A stretch of 47,997 bases of DNA from Nannocystaceae bacterium (GCA_019694555.1 JAIBBS010000048.1:1-47997), one strand, 5' to 3'; shown: positions 7,341-17,270, numbered from the stretch's first letter. Made by a program: numbers and translations. The notes: generated from the sequence alone by a model not told the origin.

Positions 7341-8318
7341 ATGGAGCTGCAGCTCGACAACCTCCGCGCGTTCCTCCACGTCGCCGAAGCCGGCAGCTTC
7401 ACCCGCGGCGCCGCCCAGCTCGGCGTGCCCAAGGCCCGCGTCTCGCAGCAGGTGCGGCGGCTCGAGCACGCGCTGGGCTGTCGCCTGCTGCACCGCACCA
7501 CCCGCGCGGTGCGTTGCAGCCCCGACGGCGAGCGGGTGCTCGCGCGCGCACGGTCGCTGCTCGACGCCGCGCAGGAGCTGCAGACGCTCTTCGCCGGCGA
7601 CGCCGCGCTGCGCGGCCGCGTGCGCGTCGACCTTCCGGTCCGGCTCGCGCGCCGCGTCGTGATCCCGCGCCTGCCGGAGCTGCTCGCGCGACACCCCGGG
7701 CTCGAGCTGCAGCTGTCGAGCACAGATCGACTCGTCGACATCGTCGGCGAGGGCTTCGACGCGGTCGTGCGCGTCGCGAGCCTGCGCGACTCGAGCCTGG
7801 TCGCCACCCGCCTGGGCGCGCTGCCGATGATCAGCTGCGCCAGCGCGGCCTACCTGCGCGCCCGCGGCACTCCACGCACGGTCGCCGAGCTCGACGACCA
7901 CGTGTTGGTGCACTACGCCGCCGACCTCGGCGCCGACGTGCCCACGTTCGAGTATCGCGAGCGCGGGCGCACGCGCAGTCGCCCGATGCGGGCCGCCGTC
8001 ACCGTCAACTCGGCCGATGCCTACGCCGCCGCGTGCCTGGCCGGCCTGGGCATCATCCAGGCGCCGCACGACGGCCTCGCGACGGCGCTGCAGCGCGGCG
8101 AGCTGGTCGAGATCCTGCCGCGGCTGCGCCCGGCGCCGCTGCCGGTGTCCCTGCTGCATCCGCACGGGCGCAGCGTGCCGCGGCGCGTGCGGGTCGTGCT
8201 CGACTGGCTCGCTGCGCTGCTGCGGGCCCACCTCGACCGGCACGCGCCACCGTTGCCGGCGACCCCGCGCGCGACGCGTTCGGCCCGGCGAGCCCCGGCA
8301 CGATCGACACGCGGATGA
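7341..8318 (+). CDS. LysR-type transcriptional regulator
   Basis: A 325-residue LysR family member. The winged HTH occupies residues 1-60 (LRAFLHVAEAGSFTRGAAQL, then VSQQVRRLEHALGCRLLHRT) and is followed by a periplasmic-binding-like effector domain to about 300. The most similar known members are LysR regulators next to SDR genes that repress or activate the divergent enzyme gene. The last ~25 residues are Pro/Arg/Ala-rich and may be a dispensable extension. Its TGA (8316-8318) overlaps the ATG of the downstream kinase (ATGA). Confidence 0.88.
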   Translation: MELQLDNLRAFLHVAEAGSFTRGAAQLGVPKARVSQQVRRLEHALGCRLLHRTTRAVRCSPDGERVLARARSLLDAAQELQTLFAGDAALRGRVRVDLPVRLARRVVIPRLPELLARHPGLELQLSSTDRLVDIVGEGFDAVVRVASLRDSSLVATRLGALPMISCASAAYLRARGTPRTVAELDDHVLVHYAADLGADVPTFEYRERGRTRSRPMRAAVTVNSADAYAAACLAGLGIIQAPHDGLATALQRGELVEILPRLRPAPLPVSLLHPHGRSVPRRVRVVLDWLAALLRAHLDRHAPPLPATPRATRSARRAPARSTRG

Positions 8319-11149
8319 GCCGCAGCACTGGCATTCGCGGCATCATCGATCCCGCCGTGGAGTCCAGCCACACCGGCAGCACCGACGCCACGCTGGTCAC
8401 GCAGGCGGCGGGCCCGCGCCGGGTGCAGCCGCCGCTCGCCCGCGGCAGCGCGATCGGTCGCTACCTCGTGCTCGACGTGATCGGCCGCGGCGGCATGGGC
8501 ACGGTCGTGCTCGCCGACGATCCCGAGCTCGATCGTCGCATCGCGCTCAAGCTCGTCGACGCCAGCGGTCGCGAGCACGCCGAGATCCTGCGCGAGGCCC
8601 AGGCGCTCGCGCGGCTGTCCCACCCCAACGTCGTCGCGGTGCACGACGTCGGACGCGACGGCGAGCGGGTGTACATCGCGATGGAGTACGTGCGCGGCCA
8701 GACCCTGCGCGCGTGGCAGAGCGCCCGGCCGCGCGCGATCGACGAGATCCTCGCGGTCTACCTCGCCGCCGGCCGCGGCCTCGCGGCCGCCCATGCCGCG
8801 GGCGTGGTGCACCGCGACTTCAAGCCCGACAACGCGATCGTCGGCGAAGACGGCGTCGTGCGCGTGCTCGACTTCGGCCTCGCGACCACCGAGCTGCCGC
8901 AGCCGCGCACCGACGAGGAGGTCTCGGCCGAGCGCAGCGACCCGGAGCATCGTGCCGCCAAGCTGCGCGGCACGCCGGCGTACATGGCCCCCGAGCAGCG
9001 GCTGGGCCTCGCGATCGGGCCCGCCGCCGATCAGTACGCGTTCGCGCTCGCGTTGCTCGAGGCGTTGTGTGGGCAGCGACCGCTGCCGCTGGCTCCCGCG
9101 GCGCTCACCCGCGGCGAGGCACTGGTGCCGCCCCCGGCCGCGACGACCGTGCCGGCGCGATTGCGGCGGGCGCTGCTGCGCGCGCTCGCAACGGCGGCGC
9201 ACGAGCGCTTCGCTTCGATGACGCAGCTCCTGGACGCGTTGCAGCTGGCGTCGCCGCGTCGACGGCGGACGCGCGCGCTGGTGGCCACGGCGCTGGCCGG
9301 CCTGGCGGCAACCAGCTTCGGGCTCGCGCGACTCACCGACACCACCACCAGCGAGTGTGGTGACACCCACGCGATCCTCGACGCGGTCTGGGGCGCACAG
9401 CCGCGCGAGGCCGTGATGCAGGCCTTCGCCGCCGCCGACGTCCCGTGGGCCGCGACCACCCGCACCACCGCGATGGCCGGGATCGATGCGTGGGCCGCGA
9501 GCTGGGCCGAGACGCGCGAGGCCACCTGCGTCGCGGCGTTCCGCAGCCACGAGCTCGACGCAGGCGAAGCCCGCCGGCGGATCGATTGTCTCGACGACCA
9601 CCTCGAGCGCACCCGCGCCCTGGTCGAGCTCTTCGCGGCCGGCGACCCCGACGTGCTCGCGCGCGCGGTCGACTCCACCGCCGCGCTGCCCGAGCCGCAG
9701 GTGTGCACCGAGGCCGCCAGCTTCGACGACGGCATGCCGCCACCGGACACGCGCGAGCAGCTCGAAGAGGTCCGCCGCATCCGCGCCGCGCTGTCGCAGG
9801 CCGAGGAGCTCGCGGCGGCGCACCGCTACGACGCCGCGCGCGAGCTGGCCGAGCAGCTGCTGCGCGACGCCACCGCCAGCGGCTACGAGCCCATCCGCGT
9901 GCGCGCGCTGCGGGTCCGCGCGCGCGCCGAGGCCGACCCCGCGCGCTCGGTCGAGCTCCACCTGGTCGCGATCGCTGCAGCCATCGCGATCGGCGATCGA
10001 GCGCTGGCCGGACGCGCGGGCCTGACGCTGGTGCACAGCCTCAACCGGCTCGGCCTCTACGACGAGGCCAAGCGGTGGGGACGAATGATCGACTCGGTCA
10101 TCGCGACGGTGCACGACGACCGACTGCAGCTCGCGGCGCTGGTCGATCGCGCGAACCTGGCGGCGTCGCGCGGCGAGTGGGTCCACGCGCGCGTCGCCGC
10201 GGACGCTGCCGTCGCCCTCGCCGCCCACGCGATGCCGCCGGACTCCGTGAAACAGATCCCGCCGCTGGCGGCCTTGGCCAACGTGATCGCCTACTCGGCC
10301 CCGTCTGCCGAGGGTGTGGCGGCGGCCCGACGCGCGTGGCTGCTGGCGTCGGCGGCCTACGGCGACGATCACCCCACGACGGTCGCGACACGGCGCGCGT
10401 TCACGGCACAGTATGTCGTGGGCGGCGAGTTGGAGGTCGCGCTGCCGTCGATGGCGGCGGAGTACGCCGCGGCCGCCGCGATCGACCCGCACGGCAGCGA
10501 CGCCGCGGGCGCACAGTGGAACCTGGCGGTGGCGCTCGTCGACGCCGGCCGCTGGCGTCGGGCGCAGATCGAGCTCGACGGCGCTTCCGCGTACTACCGC
10601 GCCACGGAGGGCCCCGACGGCGAGACCCTGGCGCACGCGATGGCCATCCGCGCCGTGATCGCGCTGGGCCTGGGTGAGCTCGCGCGCGCGAGGGTGGACG
10701 CCCAGGATGCGATCGCACGGCTTCGCCGCGTCGCGCCCGGCCACGCACCGCTGGGGGTCGCGCTCAGCTCCGCCGGCATCATCGCGGTCGCGGACCACCG
10801 CGATCGCGACGCCCGCGACCTGTTGGTGGAGGCACTCACGCTGCTGACCCCGGCGCTGGGCGCCGACCGCCCGAGCGTGCTCGAGGCCGAGGCCGTGCTC
10901 GCGCTCGCAGAGCTGCGCCTGGGTCTGCCCGAGGGCCGCGCGCGACTCGAGCGCGTGCTGCCCCGCGCGGCCGCCTTGTCGCCCGCGATCGCCCGCGCGC
11001 GCGTCGAGGTCTACGCCCTCGCGGCGCTGCGGCTGGCCGATCCCTCCGTCGGCGAACCCGAGTGGCGCGCGTTCGGTCGGCACCTGTCGACGTTCGGCCT
11101 CGCCGGCGATCCCGTCCGGGACGCGTACGCGCGGCTGGACGCGCCGTAG
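8315..11149 (+). CDS. Transmembrane Ser/Thr protein kinase with four-Cys and TPR-like C-terminal region
   Basis: The product is 944 residues. The Hanks-type kinase domain spans about 48-315: glycine loop GRGGMGTV, catalytic Lys79, catalytic loop HRDFKPDN with Asp168, DFG at 186-188, and GTPAYMAPEQ in the activation/P+1 region. A hydrophobic segment at about 317-338 is the likely single transmembrane helix. After it comes a helical module with four spaced cysteines (SEC, ATCVAAF, IDCLDDH, QVCTEA), then TPR-like alpha-helical repeats to the end. By the usual topology the kinase is cytoplasmic and the Cys/TPR part extracytoplasmic. Start ATG 8315 overlaps the LysR stop. The next gene is a close paralogue in the same orientation. 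Confidence 0.85.
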   Translation: MSRSTGIRGIIDPAVESSHTGSTDATLVTQAAGPRRVQPPLARGSAIGRYLVLDVIGRGGMGTVVLADDPELDRRIALKLVDASGREHAEILREAQALARLSHPNVVAVHDVGRDGERVYIAMEYVRGQTLRAWQSARPRAIDEILAVYLAAGRGLAAAHAAGVVHRDFKPDNAIVGEDGVVRVLDFGLATTELPQPRTDEEVSAERSDPEHRAAKLRGTPAYMAPEQRLGLAIGPAADQYAFALALLEALCGQRPLPLAPAALTRGEALVPPPAATTVPARLRRALLRALATAAHERFASMTQLLDALQLASPRRRRTRALVATALAGLAATSFGLARLTDTTTSECGDTHAILDAVWGAQPREAVMQAFAAADVPWAATTRTTAMAGIDAWAASWAETREATCVAAFRSHELDAGEARRRIDCLDDHLERTRALVELFAAGDPDVLARAVDSTAALPEPQVCTEAASFDDGMPPPDTREQLEEVRRIRAALSQAEELAAAHRYDAARELAEQLLRDATASGYEPIRVRALRVRARAEADPARSVELHLVAIAAAIAIGDRALAGRAGLTLVHSLNRLGLYDEAKRWGRMIDSVIATVHDDRLQLAALVDRANLAASRGEWVHARVAADAAVALAAHAMPPDSVKQIPPLAALANVIAYSAPSAEGVAAARRAWLLASAAYGDDHPTTVATRRAFTAQYVVGGELEVALPSMAAEYAAAAAIDPHGSDAAGAQWNLAVALVDAGRWRRAQIELDGASAYYRATEGPDGETLAHAMAIRAVIALGLGELARARVDAQDAIARLRRVAPGHAPLGVALSSAGIIAVADHRDRDARDLLVEALTLLTPALGADRPSVLEAEAVLALAELRLGLPEGRARLERVLPRAAALSPAIARARVEVYALAALRLADPSVGEPEWRAFGRHLSTFGLAGDPVRDAYARLDAP

Positions 11150-11234
11150 CACCACACCGCGTCCGCCCGCGAGCCCACGAGCGCGCGCGCGCGGCGGACG
11201 GCTCGCACCGCGACGCTCGGTTCGCGGCATCATC

Positions 11235-14033
11235 GTGGCAGCCGTGGAACCCGGCCCCAGCAGTGCCACCGACCCCACGTTGGTGACGCACGCCCCGCTC
11301 GGCACCGGCGCGCCCGCGCTCGCCCGCGGCAGCGCGATCGGCCGCTACCTCGTGCTCGAGGTGATCGGCCGCGGCGGCATGGGCACGGTCGTGCTCGCCG
11401 ACGATCCCGAGCTGCACCGCCGCATCGCGCTCAAGCTCGTCGATGCGCGCGGCAACGCCTCGGGCGAGATCCTGCGCGAGGCGCAGACGCTCGCGCGGCT
11501 GTCCCATCCCAACGTCGTGACCGTGCACGACGCGGGGCGCGTCGGCGAGCAGATCTACATCGCGATGGAGTACGTCGGTGGCCAGACCCTGCGACGCTGG
11601 CGGACCGCGGCGCCGCGCGACGTCGACGAGATCCTGGCGGTGTATCTCGCGGCCGGTCGCGGGCTCGCGGCGGCGCACGCCGCCGGCGTGGTCCACCGCG
11701 ACTTCAAGCCCGACAACGCGATCGTCGGCGACGACGGTGTGGTGCGCGTGCTCGACTTCGGCCTCGCGCTCACCGACGCGGCGCCGTCGACCGACGAGCG
11801 CGACGACGCGGGGCCGCACACGGGTCGCCACCTGCCGGTGCAAGGAACGCCCGCGTACATGGCCCCCGAGCAGGTGCTCGGCCGCGCGGTCGGGCCTGCT
11901 GCCGATCAGTATGCGTTCGGCGTGGCGTTGCTCGAGGCGCTGTGCGGCGAACGCCCGGCGCCCGCGATGCCGGCCGAGCTCGCAGTCGGACGCGGCGCCG
12001 CGTTGCCGCCCGCAGCGTCGGCGCTGCCGCTGCGGCTGCGGCGGATCTGTGGACGCATGCTCGCGCCCGCGCCCCACGATCGCTACCCCGACATGCCCAC
12101 CGTGCTCGAGGCGCTGGCGGCGAGCGCCCCGCGACGCCGACGCGCGCGCACGCGGCTGGGGCTGGCGATGCTGGCGATCGCCGGCGGCGGCTTCGCGATC
12201 GCGCGCGTGACCTCGGCGCCGCCGGTGCAGTGCAGCGAGGCCGCCGCGTCGCTCGAGTCGACCTGGGGCCCACCGCAGCACGAGGCGGTCGCGCAGGCCT
12301 TCGCCGCGCTGCAGACGCCGTGGGCCGAGACCACCCGTGCGAGTGCGACCGCGCGGCTCGACGCGTGGGCGCAGCAGTGGCGCGAGACCTCCGAGGCCAA
12401 CTGCGTCGCAGCGCTGCGCGATCACAGCATCGACGCCAGCGAAGCGCTGCGGCGCACGGATTGTCTCGAGGGCCAGCGCGCGCGCGTCGACGCCGTGGTG
12501 CAGCTGCTCGCCGATGGCGGCGCGGACGTGCTCGAGCGCGCGGTCGATTCCACCGTCGCGCTGCCCGAACCTGCGCAGTGCAGCTCGGCGGCGGCGCTGG
12601 GCGACGTGCCGCCGCCCGACACCGCCGAGCTCGCGGTCGAGGTCGCGCGGGTGTTGCGAGGGCTCGCGCAGGTCGAGGAGCTGAGCACCGCGGGGCGACG
12701 CGAGGAGGCGGGCGCGCTGATGCCGGCGTTGCTCGCGGCCGCGAACGCAACCGATTATGCGCCACTGCAGGCCCGGGCCCGACGCACGCTCGCTTTCATC
12801 GAGACCGACCCCGCGCGCGGGGTCGATCTCGCCGTCGACGCGCTCGCGGCTGCGCTCGCGATCGGCGACCGCATCGGCGCCGCGAAGTCGGGCCTGCACG
12901 TGGGCCATCACCTCGAGGATCTGGGACAGCTCGCCGAGGCCCGACACTTCGCCCGGGTCACACGCGCGCTGGTCGACGCCGCGCAGGACCCCACCGTGCG
13001 CGTGGCGTTCCTGGTCGACACCGCCGATCTGGCGCATCGCAGCGGCGACCACAAGTCGGCGCTGCTGGCCGCGCGGCAGGCGGTCGAGCTCGCGGCGACG
13101 CTGTGGCCACCCGACGATCCGCGCCAGCTCGCGCCGCTGCAGGCACTCGCGAGCATCAGCACCTTGACCGGCGCGACCCCCGAAGGAATGGACGCGGCGC
13201 AGCGCGCCTACGAGATCGCCAAGTCCGCGTACGGCGAAGACCATCCGCGCACGATCGCGTCGGATCACGCGATGACGCTGCAGCTGGTGGCGTGGGGGCG
13301 GCTCGACGAGGTCATCCTGCGATTGCAGGCCTCGTACGATCGCGCGCGCGCGGCCCACCCAGGTGCACGCAGCACCACCAACACGCAGTGGAACCTGGGC
13401 ATCGTGCTGCTCGACGCCGGTCGCGCCGACGAGGCGCGCGCATACCTCGAGGACGCGACCCGGCGCTACGCCGAGCTCGACGGCGAGGACAGCCTGTCGC
13501 ACGGCGAGTGTCTGCTGGTGCTGTCGCAGGTGCACTCGGCGCAGGGTGACCTGGCCGGCGCGCGTGCACTCGCGGAACGCGGCCACGCGGCCATGGCACG
13601 ACACGCGCCCGGGACGATTTCCGAGGGCCTCGCCTACCGCACCGACGGCCTGCTCGCGCTGCTCGACGGCCGTGACGACGACGCGCGACGCGACCTGCTC
13701 GCCGCGCTCGCGATCATGGTGCCGGCGCTGGGTCCCAACCAAGGCCGCGTGCTCGAGGCCAACGCCGCGCTCGCGCTGGCCGAGGTGCGCCTGGGACTGC
13801 CCGCGGGCGCGGCGAGGCAGGCGTGGATCGATGGCCGCATCGAGACCGTCTCGACCCCGATGGGCCGCGCGCGCGTCGAGGTGTACGCGACCGCGGTGCG
13901 CAGCGTGCTGGCACCCGAGCGCGAGGCCGAGCTGCACTACGCGCTGCAACAAAGACTGGCGCCGCTGGGGCGCACCGGCGAGTCGCTGCTGCGGCTCGCC
14001 GCACGCCTGCGCACGGCCCCTCGCCCGCGATGA
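11235..14033 (+). CDS. Transmembrane Ser/Thr protein kinase, tandem paralogue
   Basis: A 932-residue paralogue of the preceding kinase with the same order: kinase domain (GRGGMGTV, ALKLVDAR Lys, HRDFKPDN, DFG, GTPAYMAPEQ), a transmembrane helix at about residues 308-326, four cysteines (VQCSEA, ANCVAAL, TDCLEGQ, AQCSSA), then helical TPR-like repeats. Identity is highest in the kinase core and falls in the C-terminal half, so the sensor parts have diverged more than the catalytic parts. GTG 11235 is the only in-frame start before the domain. The gap to the previous gene is 85 bp and contains no obvious terminator, so both may be co-transcribed. Confidence 0.85.
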   Translation: MAAVEPGPSSATDPTLVTHAPLGTGAPALARGSAIGRYLVLEVIGRGGMGTVVLADDPELHRRIALKLVDARGNASGEILREAQTLARLSHPNVVTVHDAGRVGEQIYIAMEYVGGQTLRRWRTAAPRDVDEILAVYLAAGRGLAAAHAAGVVHRDFKPDNAIVGDDGVVRVLDFGLALTDAAPSTDERDDAGPHTGRHLPVQGTPAYMAPEQVLGRAVGPAADQYAFGVALLEALCGERPAPAMPAELAVGRGAALPPAASALPLRLRRICGRMLAPAPHDRYPDMPTVLEALAASAPRRRRARTRLGLAMLAIAGGGFAIARVTSAPPVQCSEAAASLESTWGPPQHEAVAQAFAALQTPWAETTRASATARLDAWAQQWRETSEANCVAALRDHSIDASEALRRTDCLEGQRARVDAVVQLLADGGADVLERAVDSTVALPEPAQCSSAAALGDVPPPDTAELAVEVARVLRGLAQVEELSTAGRREEAGALMPALLAAANATDYAPLQARARRTLAFIETDPARGVDLAVDALAAALAIGDRIGAAKSGLHVGHHLEDLGQLAEARHFARVTRALVDAAQDPTVRVAFLVDTADLAHRSGDHKSALLAARQAVELAATLWPPDDPRQLAPLQALASISTLTGATPEGMDAAQRAYEIAKSAYGEDHPRTIASDHAMTLQLVAWGRLDEVILRLQASYDRARAAHPGARSTTNTQWNLGIVLLDAGRADEARAYLEDATRRYAELDGEDSLSHGECLLVLSQVHSAQGDLAGARALAERGHAAMARHAPGTISEGLAYRTDGLLALLDGRDDDARRDLLAALAIMVPALGPNQGRVLEANAALALAEVRLGLPAGAARQAWIDGRIETVSTPMGRARVEVYATAVRSVLAPEREAELHYALQQRLAPLGRTGESLLRLAARLRTAPRPR

Positions 14034-14064
14034 GGATGCGCGCCGATCGTCGCGCCCCCAGCCG

Positions 14065-15021
14065 TCAGCGCGCCGCCGCGAGCACCGCGTCCGCGCCCAT
14101 GCCCAGCAGCGCGTCGGCGACCGCGGCCCCCAGCGCCGCGGCGGACTCGCCCGGGCCACGCCGCTCGGCGCGGAAGAACGGCTCACCGCCCTCGCCCACG
14201 ACGATGCCGGTGACGCGCAGCGTGCCGTCGTCGAGCCACTGCGCATGCGCGCCGACCGGCACGGTGCAGCCGGCCTGCAGCCGCTGCAGCAGCGCGCGCT
14301 CGGCCGCGGCCCGCGGCGCGGTCTGGGCGTCGGACAGCGGCGCCAGCAGGGCCGCGGTGCGTGCGTCGTGCTTGCGACACTGCAGCGCCAAGATGCCCTG
14401 GGTCGGCGCGGGGCACATGAGCTCGGCGTCGATCCACTCCGTCACGCGCGCCGCCAGCCCCAGCCGCCGCAGGCCCGCGCCGGCGAGCACGACCGCATCG
14501 AGCTCGCCGCGATCGACCTTGCCCACGCGCGTGGGCACGTTGCCGCGCAGCGGCACCACGACCGCGCCGGGGTTGATGCGCGCGACCATGGCCGCACGCC
14601 GCAGGCTGCCGGTGCCCACGCGCGTGCCCGCGGGCAGCGTCGCCAGCGCGTAGCCCGGCGGCCCGACCAACGCATCGCGCGGATCCTCGCGGGCAGGCGT
14701 CGCCGCGATCACGAGCGCGTCGTGCATCGTCGCCGGCAGGTCCTTCATGCTGTGCACCGCCAGCTCGGCCTCGCCCGCGAGCAGGCGATCCTCGATGGCC
14801 TTCACGAACAGGCCCTTGCCGCCGATCTCGTGCAGCGGCCGGTCCTGGATGCGATCGCCGTCGGTGGTGACCACCACGAGCTCGACGTGCAGCGCATCGC
14901 CGTGCACGCGGCGCAGCGCGTCGCGGACCCAGTGCGCCTGCCACAGCGCCAGCTCGGAGCCGCGCGTGGCGATGCGCAGCGGGACGTCGGAGGACACGGA
15001 GGGCTCGCGGGAATCGGTCAT
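14065..15021 (-). CDS. hemC: Porphobilinogen deaminase (hydroxymethylbilane synthase)
   Basis: A 318-residue HemC that polymerises four porphobilinogen units to hydroxymethylbilane in tetrapyrrole synthesis. Diagnostic segments are RIATRGSELALWQA near the N-terminus, VVTTDGDRIQD, GGKGLFVKAIEDRLL, HSMKDLP, and LQAGCTVPVGAHAQ, where Cys252 carries the dipyrromethane cofactor. It follows hemA with a 10-nt gap in the same operon. The C-terminal domain is complete. Cytoplasmic enzyme. Confidence 0.95.
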   Translation of the reverse strand: MTDSREPSVSSDVPLRIATRGSELALWQAHWVRDALRRVHGDALHVELVVVTTDGDRIQDRPLHEIGGKGLFVKAIEDRLLAGEAELAVHSMKDLPATMHDALVIAATPAREDPRDALVGPPGYALATLPAGTRVGTGSLRRAAMVARINPGAVVVPLRGNVPTRVGKVDRGELDAVVLAGAGLRRLGLAARVTEWIDAELMCPAPTQGILALQCRKHDARTAALLAPLSDAQTAPRAAAERALLQRLQAGCTVPVGAHAQWLDDGTLRVTGIVVGEGGEPFFRAERRGPGESAAALGAAVADALLGMGADAVLAAAR

Positions 15022-15031
15022 CGATGGTTCC

Positions 15032-16378
15032 TCAACCGCCGCCTTCGGATCGACGCGGCGGCGCTTCGACCACGGCCACGGGCGGCTCGCTCAGCTCGAA
15101 CAGCTGCGCCAGCGCCTCGGCCAGCACCACCGCGTCGAAGCTGCCGGCGTTGCCGTCGCTGCCGGCCTTGCGCACCGCCGCCATCGGCCGGTGCAGCAGC
15201 TTCTGTACGATGCCGCGCGCCAGCGCCTCGACCGCGCCCTGCTGCTCGGGCGACAGCGCCGCGAGCTTGGCCTGGTGCTTGCGCAGCTCGATCTCGGCGA
15301 CCTCGCGGCCGAACGCCTGCAGCTGGCCCAGCATCGGGCCCACGCCGCGCGTGCGCAGCCACTGCACGAAGCCGCCGACCTCCTCCTCGACCATCGCGGC
15401 GGCGCGCTCGGCCTCGCCGCGACGCGAGCGGAGGTTGTCGTGCACGATCTGCTGCAGGTCGTCGACGTTGTAGACGAACACCTGCGGCAGCCCGGTGACG
15501 TCGGCCGCGACGTCGCGCGGCACCGCGATGTCGACCAGGAACAGCGGCCGACCACGGCGCGGCTTGAGCACCGGCTTGAGCAGCGCGCGATCGATGACCG
15601 GCGTCGACGCGCCGGTGCTGGCGATGACGATGTCCGCGCGCACCAGCTCGGCCGCGAGCCGGTCCCACGGCTCGTAGTGACCGTTGACCTTCTCGGCCAG
15701 CGCCTCGCCGCGACCGGCCGAGCGATTGACCACCGCGATCTCGGCCACGCCGCCCTCGCGCAGGTGCACCGCGGCCTGCTCGGCCATCTCGCCGGCGCCG
15801 ACCACCAATGCCATGCAGCCGTGCAGCTCGCCGAAGATGCTGCGCGCCAGATCGACCGCGACCGACGAGACGTTGGCCGCACCCTTGGCGATCTCGGTCT
15901 CGGTGCGCACGCGCTTGGCCGACTTGAACGCCAGGCTCAGGCAGCGATCGAGCACCGGCCCGATCGCGCCCTGCTCGCGCGCCCGCTCGAACGCGTCCTT
16001 GACCTGGCCCAGGATCTGCGGCTCGCCCACGACCAGGCTCTCGAGGCTGGCGGTGACGCGGAAGATGTGGCGCGCGGCCTCGTCGGCGCGGCGCACGAAC
16101 GCGTGGTCACCGACGTGAGTGCCGGTGACGCGCTGCAGCTCGGCCAGCACCGGCATCACCTGCGACGCGACGGTGGCGTGCTCGCGGCCGGCCGCGGGCA
16201 CACCGTAGACCTCGACGCGGTTGCAGGTCGACACGACCATGGCCTCGGCGAGGCCGGCGTGCTCGCGCAGCGCCGTGAGCACGCGGCCGTGGTCGTCGGC
16301 CGCGATCGCCAGCTGCTCGCGCAGCTCGACCGGCGCGCTCTTGTAGTTGAGCCCGACCGCGATGAGCTCGCCGCTCAC
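15032..16378 (-). CDS. hemA: Glutamyl-tRNA reductase
   Basis: A 448-residue HemA, which reduces glutamyl-tRNA(Glu) to glutamate-1-semialdehyde, the first step of the C5 route to tetrapyrroles. The catalytic Cys52 lies in VVSTCNRVEVYG. The NADPH-binding domain has VVGAGEMAEQAA, and the C-terminal dimerisation domain follows. GTG 16378 overlaps the stop of the upstream hemX-like gene (GTGA), fixing the start. The last residues are a short Arg/Gly-rich tail. Confidence 0.95.
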   Translation of the reverse strand: MSGELIAVGLNYKSAPVELREQLAIAADDHGRVLTALREHAGLAEAMVVSTCNRVEVYGVPAAGREHATVASQVMPVLAELQRVTGTHVGDHAFVRRADEAARHIFRVTASLESLVVGEPQILGQVKDAFERAREQGAIGPVLDRCLSLAFKSAKRVRTETEIAKGAANVSSVAVDLARSIFGELHGCMALVVGAGEMAEQAAVHLREGGVAEIAVVNRSAGRGEALAEKVNGHYEPWDRLAAELVRADIVIASTGASTPVIDRALLKPVLKPRRGRPLFLVDIAVPRDVAADVTGLPQVFVYNVDDLQQIVHDNLRSRRGEAERAAAMVEEEVGGFVQWLRTRGVGPMLGQLQAFGREVAEIELRKHQAKLAALSPEQQGAVEALARGIVQKLLHRPMAAVRKAGSDGNAGSFDAVVLAEALAQLFELSEPPVAVVEAPPRRSEGGG

Positions 16379-17184
16379 CCGCGCACCCCGTAGCTGACGA
16401 CGATGAGCACGACCGCGACGAACGCCGCGATCGTGAGCCAGGCCGACTGACGCCCGCGCGAGCCCCAGGCCGCGCGCATCACCAGCAGCGCGATCGAGGC
16501 CAGCCACGCGATGAACGCCGCGACGATCTCGAAGATGCGGCCGCGGAGCATGTGCGGGCCGCCGGCCTGCAGGATCCACAGCACGCCGGTGACGATCGCC
16601 AGCGTGAACACCGGCGTCACCAGCAGCACGAGGCGGTGGTGCAGGCGATCGAGGCCGGTCAGGCTCATCGTGCCCTGCACCGCGCGGAACTGCTTGCGTC
16701 GCAGCCGGCGCTCGGTGACCAGATACAGGCCCGCGACCGCGGCTGCGAGCGTGAAGCCGGCCAGGCCCGCGGACGCGAAGCCGACGTGCGCGCTGGCGAT
16801 GCCGCCACCGCCGGGCAAGGTCGCCGGGTTCACGCTCGAGAACGCGACGCCCAGCGCGAGACCGCACAGCGCGACCGGAGCCATGACCGCACCCAGCGGC
16901 TCGAGCGGTCGTCCGCGCGACAGTCCGACGTAGCCCAGCGCCGCGACCAGCGTGCCGAAGCTGGTCGCGAGGTAGATGTTCTTGAGCGGGTGATCGCCGT
17001 CGACGCACTGCAGACCGATGAGCAGCGTGTGCAACACTGCGCCGAGCACCAGCAGCGGTCGCGCGCGCCGACGCAGACCCGAGGGCGCGCCGCCGGCCGC
17101 CGGCGTCTCGCCGGCCTCGGCGCCGTAGGCGAAGCTCGCCGCGCCGTAGGCCAGCGCCGCGGTGATGAACAGGACCAGCTGCAT
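16375..17184 (-). CDS. HemX/CcsA-like cytochrome c assembly membrane protein
   Basis: A 269-residue integral membrane protein with about eight hydrophobic helices. It resembles the HemX/CcsA family (PF01578): HPLKNIYLATSFGTL, then NPATLPGGGGIASAHVGFAS, then LDRLHHRLVLLVTPVF, with histidines in the loop positions used for haem handling. HemX-type genes often precede hemA; in Bacillus HemX affects HemA levels, while CcsA relatives deliver haem to apocytochromes c. The start at ATG 17184 is taken because the first transmembrane helix begins at once. It is translationally coupled to hemA. Confidence 0.75.
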   Translation of the reverse strand: MQLVLFITAALAYGAASFAYGAEAGETPAAGGAPSGLRRRARPLLVLGAVLHTLLIGLQCVDGDHPLKNIYLATSFGTLVAALGYVGLSRGRPLEPLGAVMAPVALCGLALGVAFSSVNPATLPGGGGIASAHVGFASAGLAGFTLAAAVAGLYLVTERRLRRKQFRAVQGTMSLTGLDRLHHRLVLLVTPVFTLAIVTGVLWILQAGGPHMLRGRIFEIVAAFIAWLASIALLVMRAAWGSRGRQSAWLTIAAFVAVVLIVVSYGVRG

Positions 17185-17270
17185 GGTCGGCGGCAATTGT
17201 GCCCCAAGCGCGCCACGGTCGCAGCCACCGGTCCCGCTTTCGCACCGCGCACGTGCGCGAGCGCAGCGCG

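Noticed and set aside
7220..8314. Continuous open frame upstream of the first kinase, suggesting a longer protein
   Set aside because: This stretch is the shadow of the LysR gene in another frame; the kinase starts at ATG 8315 at the overlap.
8021..11305. Very long minus-strand open frame opposite the first kinase
   Set aside because: High GC leaves few stops in antisense frames. The translation is Arg/His/Gln-rich, without domain motifs, while the plus strand carries a clear kinase.
10836..14246. Minus-strand open frame of over 1100 codons opposite the second kinase and hemC
   Set aside because: Same cause: repetitive Arg/Ala/Gly composition, no recognisable fold, and it covers two convergent, well-supported genes.
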